From positions 40,342,233-40,406,232 of the forward strand of contig JALIRH010000002.1 of NCBI GenBank assembly GCA_023055505.1: DNA of 64,000 bases. Direction: 5' to 3'. A program made the translations under genes and the position numbers. Under the pieces are notes generated by a model. It saw nothing but the letters and a program-made list of their open reading frames with translations. It was not told the DNA's origin and did no database searches. Shown piece by piece: positions 48,856-61,700 of this stretch. Numbering within the stretch: the first letter of the stretch is position 1; every line of letters starts with the position of its first letter. This stretch comes from Callipepla californica brunnescens (taxonomy: Eukaryota > Chordata > Aves > Galliformes > Odontophoridae).

Positions 48856-49560
48856 AGAGTCGTGGAATCATGGAATGGCCTGGGTTGAGAAGGACCTCAA
48901 AGTTCATTGTGTTTCAACCCCCACTGCCGTGGGCAGGGCTGCCACCCACTAGAGCAGGCTGCCCAGAGCCACATCCAGCCTTGCCTTGAATGCCTCCAGG
49001 GATGGGGCATCTGCAACCTCTCTGGGCAGCCTGTTCCAGTGCGTCACCACCCTGAGTGAAAAAATTCCTCCTAATATATAACCTAACTCTCCCCTGCCTT
49101 AGTTTTAAACCATTCCCTCTTGTCCTGTCACTATCAGTCCATGTAAACTATCCCCCTCCTGTTTATATGTTCCCTGTACGTACTGCCCAGCCACAATGAG
49201 GTCTTCCCGGAGCCTTCTTTTCTTCATGCTAAACAAGCCCAGTACCTCCAACCTTTCCTCACAGGAGAGGTGCTCCAGCCCTCTGATCATTTTAGTGGCC
49301 CTCCTCTGGACTCGTTCCAAGAGTTCTGCATCTTTCTTATGCTGGGGGTTGCAGGCCTGGATGCATTTCTCCAGATGAGGCTTCATAAGAGCTGAGTAGA
49401 GGGGTAAAATTCCCTCCCTCTCCCTGCTGCCCCCCCCTTTTTTCATGCAGCCCCAGGATATAGTTGGCCCTCTGGGCTGCAAGCATGCACTGCTGGCTGA
49501 TGTCCAGCTTCTTGTCCACCAGGACCCCCAAGTTTTTCACTACAGGACTGCTCAGTGAGT
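48856..49560 (-). mobile_element. CR1, about 0.7 kb, 3' UTR plus end of ORF2, reverse orientation
   Basis: It begins with a complemented CR1 end (gtggaatcatggaatggcc). The - strand at 49,540-49,105 encodes the C-terminal part of the CR1 reverse-transcriptase polyprotein, recognisable as KNLGVLVDKKLDISQQC, then the LLERVQRRATKMIRGLEHLS segment and the CEERLEVLGLFSMKKRRLR segment, split across frames. It is a dead 5'-truncated copy. Confidence 0.93.
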
Positions 49561-50466
49561 AATTTAAATTACTCAGTTTTTTCTTTAGTGGAGGTCAACA
49601 TAGAGAGATCATCACAGGGACCCATCTGGATGGAGCTTTGGAATGAACTGTAGCTGGAGTGCCTACCATGCTCTACCATGTGTACTGGGCTGCCCAGCCC
49701 CTTTTATTCTCCTGCTTCATTTTGTCTCCTAACCTGTGTAACATAACATTTGCATCAGCTTCCAAATGCATTTATTGTTCTGTTGTATGATTTATTGTTC
49801 TGGCAAAAATAGATGTATGCCATATGCAAATGGAACTGAGAGGAAGCAACCCTGTATCTCTTGGGGGAAAAAAAAAGAAAAAAAAAGGTTGCAAAGGGGC
49901 AACAACAAGGCACATTAGAGACTTTGTGTACAAAACAGGAATAACTCCTGAGTTTTTCTTTTCTTTTTTTTTTTTTTTTTTTGTACTTCCTCTATAAGAA
50001 CAAAGTGCACTACACCATTTTAAGGAGAAAAAACTCCTGAAGAAGGATGGAGAACTATTCTAGTGCTGCAGAACTGGCAGCACCATGATGAGTAAGCAGA
50101 AGAAAAGTAAAGGAAAGGAGCTGATAGCTGTTGGAGATCAGTCACTGCTCCTAGATAAGCTCACCTGAGCCCAAACTGTCCCTGGTTATATCTGCAGTAG
50201 ATGTGAAAGCTAACTCTTTGAGTAACATGGCAATTATGGGGTGAAGGAATACTGCAGAAATAATGAGTAGCTCTGGGATTCTTAGTGCTTCTTACCAAAT
50301 TGCTGGTAAATTGTGATAATTTTATACTATGCAGGACAAAACTCATTTGTACCTTATTTGTACCTACTTTGAAACATTGTGGGTTACATGAGTTAGAAGG
50401 AGGTTAAATGGCAAGCATGGCTTAATACACTGTAAGGGAAAATACAGCTTGTGTATGTCCTCATGT

Positions 50467-50765
50467 AGAATCATAGAATGGCTTGAAAGGGACCCCAAGG
50501 ATCATCATGTTCCAATCCCTTGCAACAGGCAGGGCCACCAACCTCCAGACCTGGTACTAGACCAGATTGACTAGGGCCCCATCCCACCTGGTCTTGAACA
50601 CCTCCAGGGATGGGGCATCTATAGCCTCTCTGGGCAGCCTGTTCCAACACCTCACCACTCTACATTCTCTGTAAAGATCTTCCCCCTGACATCTAATCTA
50701 AACCTTCCCTCCTTGAGCTTAAAACCATTCCCCCTTTTCGTATCACTGTCAACATATGTAAACAC
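50467..50765 (-). mobile_element. CR1 fragment, 3' end, reverse orientation
   Basis: It starts gaatcatagaatggcttg and runs through 'cctctctgggcagcctgttcc', the standard complement of CR1 3' UTR, and has the tail of the complemented ORF2 start of the UTR. Confidence 0.92.
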
Positions 50766-50769
50766 AATT

Positions 50770-53004
50770 TTTTTTTCCCTTGGGCATTCTGTATGAAGTG
50801 CTGTATACCTTACATCATTGCAAACACAGATTGCCACTTTAAATGGACCTACGTGTGCATATTTTCAGCCTGTGCTTATAACCCCTTTACCTACTGCCAG
50901 ACAAGTTGGGAGACCAAATTCTAATCCAGTAGCACATACATGCTCAGGTCTGTAGAGTGCAAGCTTTTTGGTAGTTGTATGGGAACTGTTGAATCACGAC
51001 CTGAACCACTGATTGATCACATGAGGTGAGCACTGAGTCAGCCATGGGAGCACAGGTGAAGACAATTCACCTGTGTGACCAGAAAGGGGTGGAGTCTGAC
51101 TCCACCTCTCCCAGACCCCATTTAAGGGCTGACCACCTCTGGGGAAGGATCTCTTGTTGGAGATCCCTCTCCTGTGGAGTTCCAGATGAGCTCTGACTGT
51201 CAGTGTCAGGTGAGCCTTTCTTGATTTACTGGTTGTCTTTATATTGTTTAGATAAGCCATATGAAAGTATACTGTCTACCTTCATTATTTTGTGTGGGTA
51301 TTGTTCTTTCAGAATATTCCTCCTACGGTAGTTCAGCACCACTCTTGCTAAGGACTAACCATCTCTAAACTAAATTCATAACATCTCTTGTAGCACATAA
51401 ATCAAGTGCACAGCTGCTGAGGCTTCAACTTATCTATAGGTATGGCTGTTGCACCACTGCTCTAAATTCACAATCACAGTGATTGCAAATCTGTGTTTTG
51501 CAGTTGTGTTGTGCATTTTATTCCTAGTCTATATCTGTTCTTCCTGGGGAGTGTATACTTTCTCTTTCTTGATCTGCACAGTGTATGGTACAGCCACGTA
51601 CAACTGCCAAGAAACAGATCCATTTTATTCTTCGTCTAAGCATTCTTTATCAGAAGCAGTAATGAAGTAGAGGCATGCTCTATGTTCAGAATGGAAGCAA
51701 ACAGAACTGAAGCCACCTTTCACCTTTCCTTCCCTGAGCATCATGAAGGATGTATTGCACTGGGAGTGAAGCAACTGCAGGTAGTCAGATTTCCACTAGA
51801 GATATGAAATGATGACATGTGCCCAAGTCAGAGGGACAGGCAATTTTAGTTCTAGGCTCCAACATCTTGTTTAAGAAACATGGAGTCCATGCAGTGATTT
51901 TATATATTGTATATAAAAACACAGTGCAAGTAGAGTGATCTGAAGTACTGTGTGAGCATGGAGCTATCTTGGGGTGTTTTTCCCACTGACCACTCTCACG
52001 AGACATGGAGATCTCAAGTAATTCTCTCTGAGGCCTCCTTTTCCTTGCTTGAAGCATTTTGAGCTAGCAGCAGAGCTGTCCAAAGGTCATTTGCTGTTAA
52101 ATGTTGTCTGCTGATTGCTACATGTCAGTGACTTCAGTATAAGTCCACAAATCTTTCATATTCAGACAATCAGTTGAAACTCTTTTTGCTTGACTCTAAA
52201 ATCCATAAAATCTCTAATGCAGATTGTACTATAGAACCTACCAGTGAAACATGCCAAGGTTTTGTTTTCCTTTAGGGACAGTTTTTTCTTTCAGAAGTTG
52301 AGTTTGTTCCTTTAAAATATCTGAAGAGCTCAGTGTCACTTGAGTTAAGTCATCCAAGAAGATCCTTTTTGCTTGGGCCACGGTGGTTGTACCAGCCCTT
52401 CTAACACAGACAAGACTGCAGGTCACAGACCACTCTTGCTCTGGACATCTCCAGTGTTCATGCAGAGTCCAAAGACAGCTGGCAGGTGCTGCTATTTGTC
52501 CCTGATACACAACGAAGTGCACAGCACTCCATGCTTTCCTGGAACTCCATCACAAGCACATAAAATCAGAGCCACAGGAAACTAGCTTAGGGAACTATGT
52601 GCTGGTAAACTAAATTCATTTAATCCTCTTCATCTGTGATTTTCTCCTCTGAATGTGTTTCAAAGGAATTTTAATCCTCTTTTGTGTTGACCAGAGAAAG
52701 CACTGAGGCTGAAAGCTCGTCCACACCTAGCGGAATAGTTACCATGCCTTATGTTCCCTTCCTGCCTTAAGTAACTGTCAAGTGTAGCCAAAAGTCCTTT
52801 GGATCCCTTGGATCCTGCAAAGTGTTCTGAAGTGTCAGGTTAAAATCCCTGTCCATCCTTGCCTGTTACCATTTGTCCTCAACAGAGGACAAAAGACAGT
52901 CTGGATGATGTTTGTATTCTGCTTTCCTCACACAATCTAAAACATTCCTTCAGTTCTCTATTGAAGACTTCTCTGCGCTTCTGGCTACTGCTTTGTTCTG
53001 ATGA
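50770..53004. other. Intergenic region, no gene recognised
   Basis: Apart from the hairpin cluster near 51.1 kb I see only short frames without recognisable domains. Confidence 0.5.
51051..51166. other. Cluster of three perfect inverted repeats (hairpins)
   Basis: CACAGGTGAA at 51,051-51,060 pairs with 51,066-51,075 across a 5-nt loop. GGTGGAGT at 51,088-51,095 pairs with 51,099-51,106 across 3 nt. GGATCTC at 51,147-51,153 pairs with 51,160-51,166 across 6 nt. Stems are perfect. An ATTTAAG TATA-like string lies between the second and third, so an LTR or structured-RNA origin is possible but not shown. Confidence 0.7.
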
Positions 53005-53355
53005 TTGAAGACTCTGGAGAGACCCAACAGCAGCCTTTCAGTACGTAAAGGGGAGCTATAAGAAGGGGGCACACTCTTTAGCAGGGTCTGTTATGATAGG
53101 AAAAGGGGAAATGGTTTCAAACCAAAACAGAAGGAATTTATATTGGATGTAAGGAAGAAGTTTCTCAGTAAGAGTAACAGAACAGGTTGCCCAGGGGGAT
53201 GATGGGTGCTCCATCCCTGGAAACATCCAAGGTCAGGCTGGACAGGGCTCTGAGCAACCTGTTTTAGCTGTAGGTGTCCCTGCTCATTGCTCATTGCAGG
53301 GGAGTTCGACTAGATGACCTTTAAATGTCCCCTCAAACTCAAACAATTCTATGAT
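53005..53355 (+). mobile_element. CR1 fragment, 3' end
   Basis: Sense CR1 3' UTR with 'aggaagaagtttctcagtaagag', 'aacaggttgcccag', 'gacctttaaatgtcccctcaaa' and a caattctatgatt terminus. Confidence 0.92.
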
Positions 53356-56300
53356 TTCCTTTGAGCTTGATGTTGTCAGTTATTGGGTACCAGGGGACAG
53401 GGAAGAAGCTAATTTGAGCCATTTCTTTAAGATAATACTCTGCAGGTAGGTGCCTTAGATCCTGAAATAACGAAGAAGCATGGCCTAAGATGGGGGGAAA
53501 AAAAATAGCAAATAACACCAGCACATCAGCCCACGACTGTTAGCTGGGGAATATTTGACTACAGACAGAACTGTGGATCTTTTTATTAGCATGAGCTTGA
53601 TGGGTCTATTGAACTTCCTCCACAAATTATGGAGTTGTACAAAAAAGAGGAACGTGAACTATTTTTGCTCCTTTGTACCATTACATGAGGAAGGCTGTAA
53701 ATAGCAGAAGAGAGTAATTGCTTGCCATGCTCCTTTCTTTTGAGCAATTTGTCTTTTTTGGTTTTGAAAATGTAGGGTTGGCATGCAAAGTTGGGGAAAA
53801 AATGCATGAAGGCACACATAGATATGGCTTATTTGGTTTTTTATCTTATCTTATATGGTTTTTTTTCTTCCCATCTCAAGTGGCATGCACAGAGCAGAAT
53901 TGTGGATGGCATGCTTATGACTTGTAGAAATCTCCGTGTACTCCTGTAATATCTACAGGTGCAATTGCTTTGTGAAACCATCCCCTGGGCTGTTTGAAAA
54001 GCAGAATTCCTCTGGTTGTCTCTTTTGGCCAGGCTTCTCAAAGAACAGGTGCAAAGGAGCAGAAAGCCCAGGTCTACCCTTTTCATTCACCCGTCCCTTA
54101 GCTTCTTACTAAGGGGAACCTGTGATGTTCTGTAATCCTGATGGCCAGACATATGCTTCTGTGGTTAGTTTGGCTTGTGAAATCCCCGACGCGAGACATG
54201 CTGTAGGTTAAACTGGGTGAATTTGTCTGGCATAAAAGAAGGTTTTGGCTGCTCTGTTTTGGAGCAAAACAGTACTGTAAAAATGAAAAAGAAAAAAAGC
54301 AAACATGTCCTTGACGAAAGATAAACAAACCTGGTGAAAGTTAATCCCTTTAAAATGTAAATATTAAAGGAAACTTTCATTTTAACTGTTGATTCTGTTG
54401 GCCCTTGGCTGGGATACCTCCCTACTCTCCTCTGCTGCTGGTCAGCACTGTGGGTACTATCCACAGTACATGAGGAGCACAGTGCTTAAGATGGAAAGAA
54501 ACTGTTGTTGCTGGAGCCTTGTCTCTGAGTATCAGGCCACATGTAAGAAAACAGGCATCTGAGCTGGACTAAGAGTATCTGCCTCTGGTTTGAATGGCAA
54601 ACAGGGCACGCAGTCCTACCAACTGCTCAAAAATGACTTGAGCCTGGCTGTCAGGCAGCTCATAGCGTGTCTTTTGCCTGCCTCTTTGTACAGGATTCAT
54701 AGCAACATTGTAAACGATGTCAGCTTGTGTGACTGCTCCAGGCCCATTAGCAACAAAATAGCTGAGTCCAGAAGAGGGCTGAGATAGGCTGGTACTGCTG
54801 GATGTGGGTGCCTCTCAAGGTAGGTTGATGAAGGCTAGTGGGCCTGGATAGAGTTTGAAGCCAAAGGGTGATACCCTTCTTCACCGTTCCCCTACCATCC
54901 CTGTGGCACCCTGCATCCCACAGAAGGTTTGAGGGCTGCTGTATGCCAATCAAGACAGATTTCTGGTACAAGCCCTTACTGTGTTCCTCCTGCTTACAGT
55001 ACACGACTTTAACACTTGTCCATGTATATACTTATTTGAATTAATCCTGTTTCTGTGATTAAAGTTTCCTAGTGGTTATAAACAATTATATTTGCCCAGC
55101 AGAGCTGGACTACAGGCAAGTTGGAATTCAGGTTTCTGTGTAATAGTGATGAAAGGCACAATACAGCCTGCACCTGAAAATGCTGCTCTGCCTACCAGGG
55201 GACCTTTTCTCTCCTCTTCCAAACAAAAAGAGGAATGTTAAGTCACCCTGTCTTTTTGTCCTCAATTTGCAATTCTGTTGCTAAGTGGCAGCAAAAGCAG
55301 ATTATGGGATCATAGATTAACAGAAATCTCTATTTGGTGCTCTTGTGTAATTATAAATTTCATTTGCTTGTTTGAGAACTGATTTTTAGTTGCCATGCCC
55401 CTACCCTGCCCTCACCCCTCCATAGATCTGTTGTCCTTAGGATCTGCTCAGGTCCTGAGCAGCCTCAGTATCCAAAGGTGGCTCACCCTTACAGATACTG
55501 TGGATAATCTCTGAGACCTCCTAAGAGCAGAGACCAAGTTCCTACCCTTCTGAATCACTGGGTTCAGGAGAAAACAAAAAGGAGTGAGTAAAATGGCTTA
55601 GAGAGCTCAGACCTTTCAAAGGTCTCCTGCTTGCTTCCATCATTGAGAAATTCCCTGTTTCTATTTCTCTTGTCTCAGCCAACACCGTTCCACCCTCTCA
55701 AGCAGAAGTGCTCGAGAATCTTGAGAAAGTGGAGGAAGAAACAAACCCAAGCGGCCAAGAAATTACTAAATGTTAAGGGTGAACCTCTATTGAGAATTTA
55801 CTGAGAGGGAACCAATGGAAAGTGCATGGGAAAATCAGGAAGCTGCACAACGAGTTAGTATTACTTTTGCAGATAGAAAGGGAGGCTGGGGTGGGGGTTA
55901 ATCATCAGGTGGGTCCTTTAGGCTCAAACCTCCTAGGGAAGCAGGAACTCAAGAAAGAAGAGTTGAAGTCTCTGTGTTTTAAGCTGACATTCAACATGTG
56001 CTGCACATATGCCTATACAAGGCCTTACTCTTTCCTACCTCGGAACAAGCTTTTCCTATTATGTTATGGGTCTCTTTCAGACTTGAATTAGTTTCCATTT
56101 CTCCCCGTTCTTAGCAGCCAGTTGTGGTCTGTACAGCAGCCTGGATGAGGACAGAAGGCATCTCTCCATCTTTCTTCCTGGCCAGAGTCTCTTCTGTTGC
56201 CCACTGGTGAAACACAGCTTTTTGGGATTTCAGTCTGAGTGAGTGTAACTGACTTTGTCACAGCAGTGCTCAGGGACTGCTCCAGAGTTTGCAATGTGGA

Positions 56301-56607
56301 CATGCTGAAAAGCACAGAAAGAGCAGGGAGAGAGACCAACATGTATTTCTGAGTGATGTGCAGCCTCTGCTTTTGCCTGCTGCCCACGTGAACAGTCTAC
56401 TTTTGTTTAAGAAAAAAAGAAGGTATTGGGTAGGATCCTTTGTCTGAATTTGTTCTGGAAGGAGGAAAAATAACCTTAAAAAAATAGAGCACTTTCTCTC
56501 TTCACTCCTACAGTCATCCTACAGCCTTTGTGAGTCGTCATCTGCAGTCTGAACTCCATCTTTGACCTGGGTAGTCAATATCTACATTTTTGGGATCCAA
56601 GAAATCT
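53356..56607. other. Intergenic region, no gene recognised
   Basis: About 3.2 kb with only short unsupported frames; no repeat family was recognised with confidence. Confidence 0.45.
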
Positions 56608-57055
56608 GAATCATAGGATGGTTTGGGTTGGAAGGGACGTTTAAGATCACCTAGTTCCAACCCTCTTCTATAGGCAGGGACACTTCCCTCTAGACCAGGT
56701 TGCTTGAAGCCCCATCCAGTCTGGCCTTGAGTGCTTCCAGAGAGGGGGCAGCCACAGCCTCGCTGTGCAACCTGTTCCGGTGTCTCACCACCCTCTCAGT
56801 ACAGAATTTCTTCCTAATATCTAGTCTAAGTCTACTTTCTTCCAGTTTAAAACAATTTCCCCTTGTTCTGTCTTTACCTGCCCTTATAAAAAGTCCCCTC
56901 CCAGCTTTCCTGTAGGCACCCTTCAAATACTCGAAGGCTTCTAGAAGGTCCCCTCGGTGCCTTTTATCCAGGCTGAAGAGCCCCAGTTCTCTCAGCCTGT
57001 CCTCAGAGGGGAAATGACTTGGAACACTGCAGCCCACTAATTGTCTGCATACCCA
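56608..57055 (-). mobile_element. CR1 fragment, reverse orientation
   Basis: It begins gaatcataggatggtttgg and continues through 'ggcctcgctgtgcaacctg'-type 3' UTR into the complemented end of ORF2 (LRELGLFSLDKRHRGDLLEAF on the - strand). Confidence 0.92.
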
Positions 57056-57073
57056 CTTTTGACAGGATGAGTA

Positions 57074-58745
57074 ATCATAGAATCATGGACTTGTCTGAGT
57101 TGGAAGGGACCTGTAAAGGTCATCTAGTTAAACTCTGCTGCAATGAACAGGGGCATCTACATCTAGATCTGGTTGCACAGAGCCAAATCCAGCCTGACCT
57201 TGAGCACCTCCAGGACAACACTCTGGGCAGGCAGTCTGTTCCAGTGCCTCATCACCATTATTGCAAATACTTCCTTATATACAGTTTAAATCTCCTCTCT
57301 TACAGTTTGAAACTATTTCCCCTTGTCCTATCACAACAGATCCTAAAAGGTCTGTTCCCTTCCTTCTTATATCCCCCTGTAGATAGTGAAAGGCTGCTTC
57401 CAGTTCTTTCTGGAGCCTTCTATTCTCCAGTCTGAACAGCCCAAGCTCTCAGCCTGTCCTCTTACCAGAGATTTTCTGTCCCTTGGATCCCTTTTTCAGC
57501 ACTCCCCTGGATGCACTCTGGCAGGTCCAGTTGGCATCTGGTCATGCGTAGTGTTCCCCGGGGGTTGGTATTGGAGCCCATCCTGTTTCATATCTTTATT
57601 GATGATTTGAGAGAGGGAATTGAGTGCACCCCCTGTAAGTTTGCAGATGACACCAAGATGGGAGGAAATGGCAATCTGCTTCAGGGTAGAAAGGCCCTAC
57701 AGAGGGATCTGGACAGGCTGGTTTGCTGGGCTGAGGCCAATGGGATGAAGTTCAGCAAGACCAAGTGCTGGGTTCAGCACTTCTGTCACAAAAAACACAT
57801 GCAATGCTACAGGCTTGGGGCAGAGTGGCTAGAAGATTGTGCAGAGGAAAAGGATCTGGGGGTAGTGGTGTATGCTTGACTGAACATGAGCCAGCAGTGT
57901 GTCTGGGTGGCCAAGAAGGTCAATGACATCCTGGGTTGTATCAGAATAGCCAGGTCTAGGGAGGTGATTGTCCTCCTGTCCTTAGCTTTGGTGAGTCTGC
58001 ATCTTGAGTACTGTGTTCAGTTTTTGGCTTCTCCCTGCAAGAAAGAGACTGAAGCCCTGGAGTGTGCTCAAGGAAGGACAACAAAGCTGTGAGGGGTCTA
58101 CAACGCAAGTCTTATGAGGAGCAGCTGAGAGAACTGGAATTGTTTATTCTGGAAAAGAGGAGGCTCAGGGGAGACTTTATCACTCTCTTCTACTCTGTGA
58201 AAGGAGGCTGTGGCAAGGTGGGTGTTGGCCTCTTCTCCTGGGTGACTAGCAACAGGACAAGAGGGAATGGCCTCAAGTTGTGCTGGGGAGGTTCAGGTTG
58301 AATATTAGGAAAAACTTTTTCTCCAAAAGAGTGTTTGGACACTGGAATGGGCTGCCCAAGGAGGTGGCGGAGTCAAAGTACGTGGAGCTATTCAAGAAAA
58401 ATGTAGATGTGGTGCTTAGGAATATGGTTTATTGGGCAACACTGGCAGTAGGCGGATGGTTGGACTGGATGATCTTAGAGGGCTTTTCCAACCTTATTGA
58501 TTCTATGATACTATAGGTCCATGTCTCTCCTGTATTGAGGACTCCATACCTGAACACAAGTACTCTAGGTGAGGTCTCAGAAGTGCACAGTAGAGGGGCA
58601 GGATCATCTCCCTCTCCCTGCTGGCCATATTTCTTTTGATGTTGCCCAGGAAATGGTTGGCTTCTGGGCTGTGAGGGGACAGTGCTGACTAGTGTACAGC
58701 TTGCTGTCCACCAGTGCTCCCCAGGTACCGTCCCTGACCTCATAA
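57074..58745 (-). mobile_element. Older CR1 in reverse orientation, split by a nested CR1
   Basis: The 3' part is at 57,074-57,529 and the continuation toward ORF2 at 58,515-58,745 ('gtctctcctgtattgaggactcc', 'aggtgaggtctcagaagtgc', 'cttgctgtccaccagtgc'). The two parts adjoin in a normal CR1 once the intervening + strand CR1 is removed. Confidence 0.85.
57530..58514 (+). mobile_element. Nested CR1 insertion (985 bp) with reverse-transcriptase fragment
   Basis: A sense CR1 inserted into the CR1 around it. The 5' part encodes the core of the reverse transcriptase ([28 protein letters not shown] with the catalytic ADD in the FADD box, then the [12 protein letters not shown] segment), and stops and frame changes separate it from the C-terminal part. 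It ends ttgattctatgatactat. AGGTCCA occurs on both sides (57,523-57,529 and 58,515-58,521), a candidate 7-bp target-site duplication. Confidence 0.9.
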
Positions 58746-61700
58746 TTTCTCTATATGTCTGCAATGATTAAACACAGAACTCCAGCTTAAGGCAAGTTTT
58801 CACTTGTTTATTTCAACCCAGACTGAGCTTTGCTCAGAAGAAAAAGGAATGGCCAGACTATCTTGGTGCCTTTACCTAGATACTGAGGAAAATAGGAAGT
58901 TAACCACAATGAAGTAAGCATCAGTATTCTTGTGGACCATTATAGGGCTCATTGTTAAAGGTGTCACTGCATAGTTCATTTTAAGCTAGGTGAGAATCAC
59001 AGAAACCATCACACTGTGACCTCGGATGCTGGGATGTTTTTTTTCCTTGCTGTAGCTTTGCTGATTGCCTGGATAAGCCCAGCACATTGAAGTGCTGCCT
59101 CAGTGTAAAGCCATGCAAAGACAAGGGGCAAACAGTGAAGGAAAGGGGGAAGGAGTGCTGCTACTGGAATCTTTGCTCTGGCATTACTTCATGATAGGAG
59201 CAGTAAGAACTCTTTGCTCCTCTAGGGCAGAGTTTGTTAGCTGCAATTCCATTTACCAGATTGAGACTTAGTTTTCTTTTGACTACAGAAAATCTCATTT
59301 CTGGAAGAAAAATGCTGTAAGTTCATCCTAAGTGATTTGTGCTTTCAGCACAATTATGTTCTCAAAGAAATAGTGGTGTGTTTCCAGAGAATGTCTTGTT
59401 TGAGAGATCAGTGACAAAATGAAACATGGGAAAGCAAAGGCTATATTGCAATTCAGGAGCTTGTTCTTTATCCCCTTGGGTCTTATTGAGCACCGCTAGT
59501 TCCATTTCAATGCCAGTCAAAGATTTCTTTCTGACCGAATGAAAAAATTTTTGCATATCCCTGTGGTCTGGCTGATCCTCTCCTAGCCCATTGCCACCCA
59601 GAGTTTTGCCTGCAGGGAGTTGCAGGGCATGCAGCAGCAGCAGGCTGCCACCTGCTGCTCGGAGGCCCCTCAAGCCTCCAGCTCTTACATTAGTTTTGCT
59701 CCGAGAAATGCCTGGGACCGGCGGGAGTGTGATGGGCTCTGCTGCACACCCGGAGGCTGGACACCAGCTCTGGGCTTCAGGGACTTTTCCGTTGGGTTCA
59801 GGCTTCATGCTTTTCCGTCCAGAAAGAATGATGTTAATGGTTCTGTTTCAAGAAATATGGTAAGCTGATGGTGCTTCTAAGGAAGCAGCTGTTCATCCAC
59901 TGGCAATAAATGTAATGAACCAATTGTTTTTTCAATTACACCCGGGTAAATGCCATGCATTCCTTTGTTCCTGTGATTCAGAAGCTTATCTGTTGTGTCA
60001 GACTGAGACAGCCATAAAAACTAGGAATTGTACAGTCACCACAGTGAGGGGGAAAAAAAAAAAAAAGAAAACAAAATGCTGAAGGCAGTTTCCCTTCTCT
60101 CTGAAAGCCTGGACATCTTTCCTAATGCTTCACAAACAAACCTAATGCACTCAGATATCTCAGGCTGTCAAGCTCCTCTAAACAAAGCAGCACAGAGCCT
60201 GCTGGACGAGGGGATGGAACAGGGGAGTATTGCAATTCTTCTTGATCCCTTAATCTGCTTTAGAGCACAGTGGGGAAAGGTATATGTGGGAGAGAAAGAG
60301 CTGTCTGAGCCATGGGGCCTTCCAGAGGAGGCTCTCTCCACTGTGAGCCCCATTTGCACTAAATGCTGCTATTTGTGATAGAAATTCCTCCCAGGGCAGT
60401 GCACATTCCTCACAGAATTTTTTTCTCTCTCTAACACACAGCAGATGATAATTTTGTATGCTTAGATTTAGAGGTGCATTCAGCACATTCCCTTCCAGAA
60501 ATAATTTTTGAAAGAACAGCTTGTATCCTCCTTTCATGTCATCACTTACTGTCATAGTGTCCTTTTCCATTAATCCCAAACTTCAGCTGTTGCAGTAAGT
60601 CAACCTGTAGGAGTACAAAATCATATTTACAGTGAGCATCACTACTCTGAAGCTTTCTATCCCAAATTGTTTTCTTGGCTAGTTTTTAACTTACTCCTAA
60701 CAGCAGTCACCTCAGTTGTGCTTCCATTACAGTCACATCCTTCAAATGTATTTTGTTTTGTTGTATGGCCAAATACTTTTTTTCTCAGTGAAAAGCCTGA
60801 ATTAGATACCTGGAAAATAAGGGAAGACATTGTAGCGCAGCACCATGTTCTGACCTGCCTTTTGCATTTGGCACTCTGGGATTGCCAGCCTGCACTGGTG
60901 TGTTCAGTCCCACCATTTTCACTTTCTTTGATGAGAACATGCTAAGAACTGTAAAGACTCTGTGATGTGACTCTGCTTGGACTTGTTTCACATGGAATCA
61001 AATATTTAGGTGCTCATTAATTAAAGGAATGGGATTGTCAGAGAGATTATCTAGCTCTCGCTTAGGACATGTCCTCGAGAGCTGTTCCAGTGTATTTTGT
61101 CTGCTCCAGCTACAGCTGTTTGTCCACTGCACAGGAAGCTCTGTGAGATTCCACGAGCACTGCCATTAGTGTGGTTTCTGCACTGGAGAAAGGTGAGTAA
61201 TGGGGCAGCACACTTAGCCACCTGATGTTCAGTCTGATTTGCATGTTTGTTCGATGAGATGCCTGAAAAATCTCAGTTTATGCTAAATATTTTATTCCTG
61301 CTGGCTAGAGTATGGGGAGGAGAAATAGCCCTACTCCAACTTAGCAGCAGTGTGGAAAGCTTAATATTTATAGGATTCCATACTTCAGCTTGCACATACC
61401 TTGTTCACAGCAACAAAATGAAGGTAGAATGGATAGATAACAAGAAAGTTCCTGTCTTTAACGTCCCTGTTGTTTTTGCTGTATCTGTCTGGGGCCCAGA
61501 TTCTGAGAAGCCTTCTGTCTTTCCTGTTGTTGCATAAGTCAAGCTTGCTGGCTGGAGGACAAAGTGTTGGGTGTATCACAGGATGATAAATGGCAAAAGG
61601 GTGGGTGCCCTTTCACACAGGGCAGATCTTTCCCTGTCAGCATGAGCTGTGCTGTCAGATGAGAGTTGCATCAGGTGCAATGCATCATCTGGGAGATGTA

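Noticed and set aside
49105..49540. Open frames resembling a reverse transcriptase on the - strand
   Set aside because: They are the decayed end of CR1 ORF2, not a host gene.
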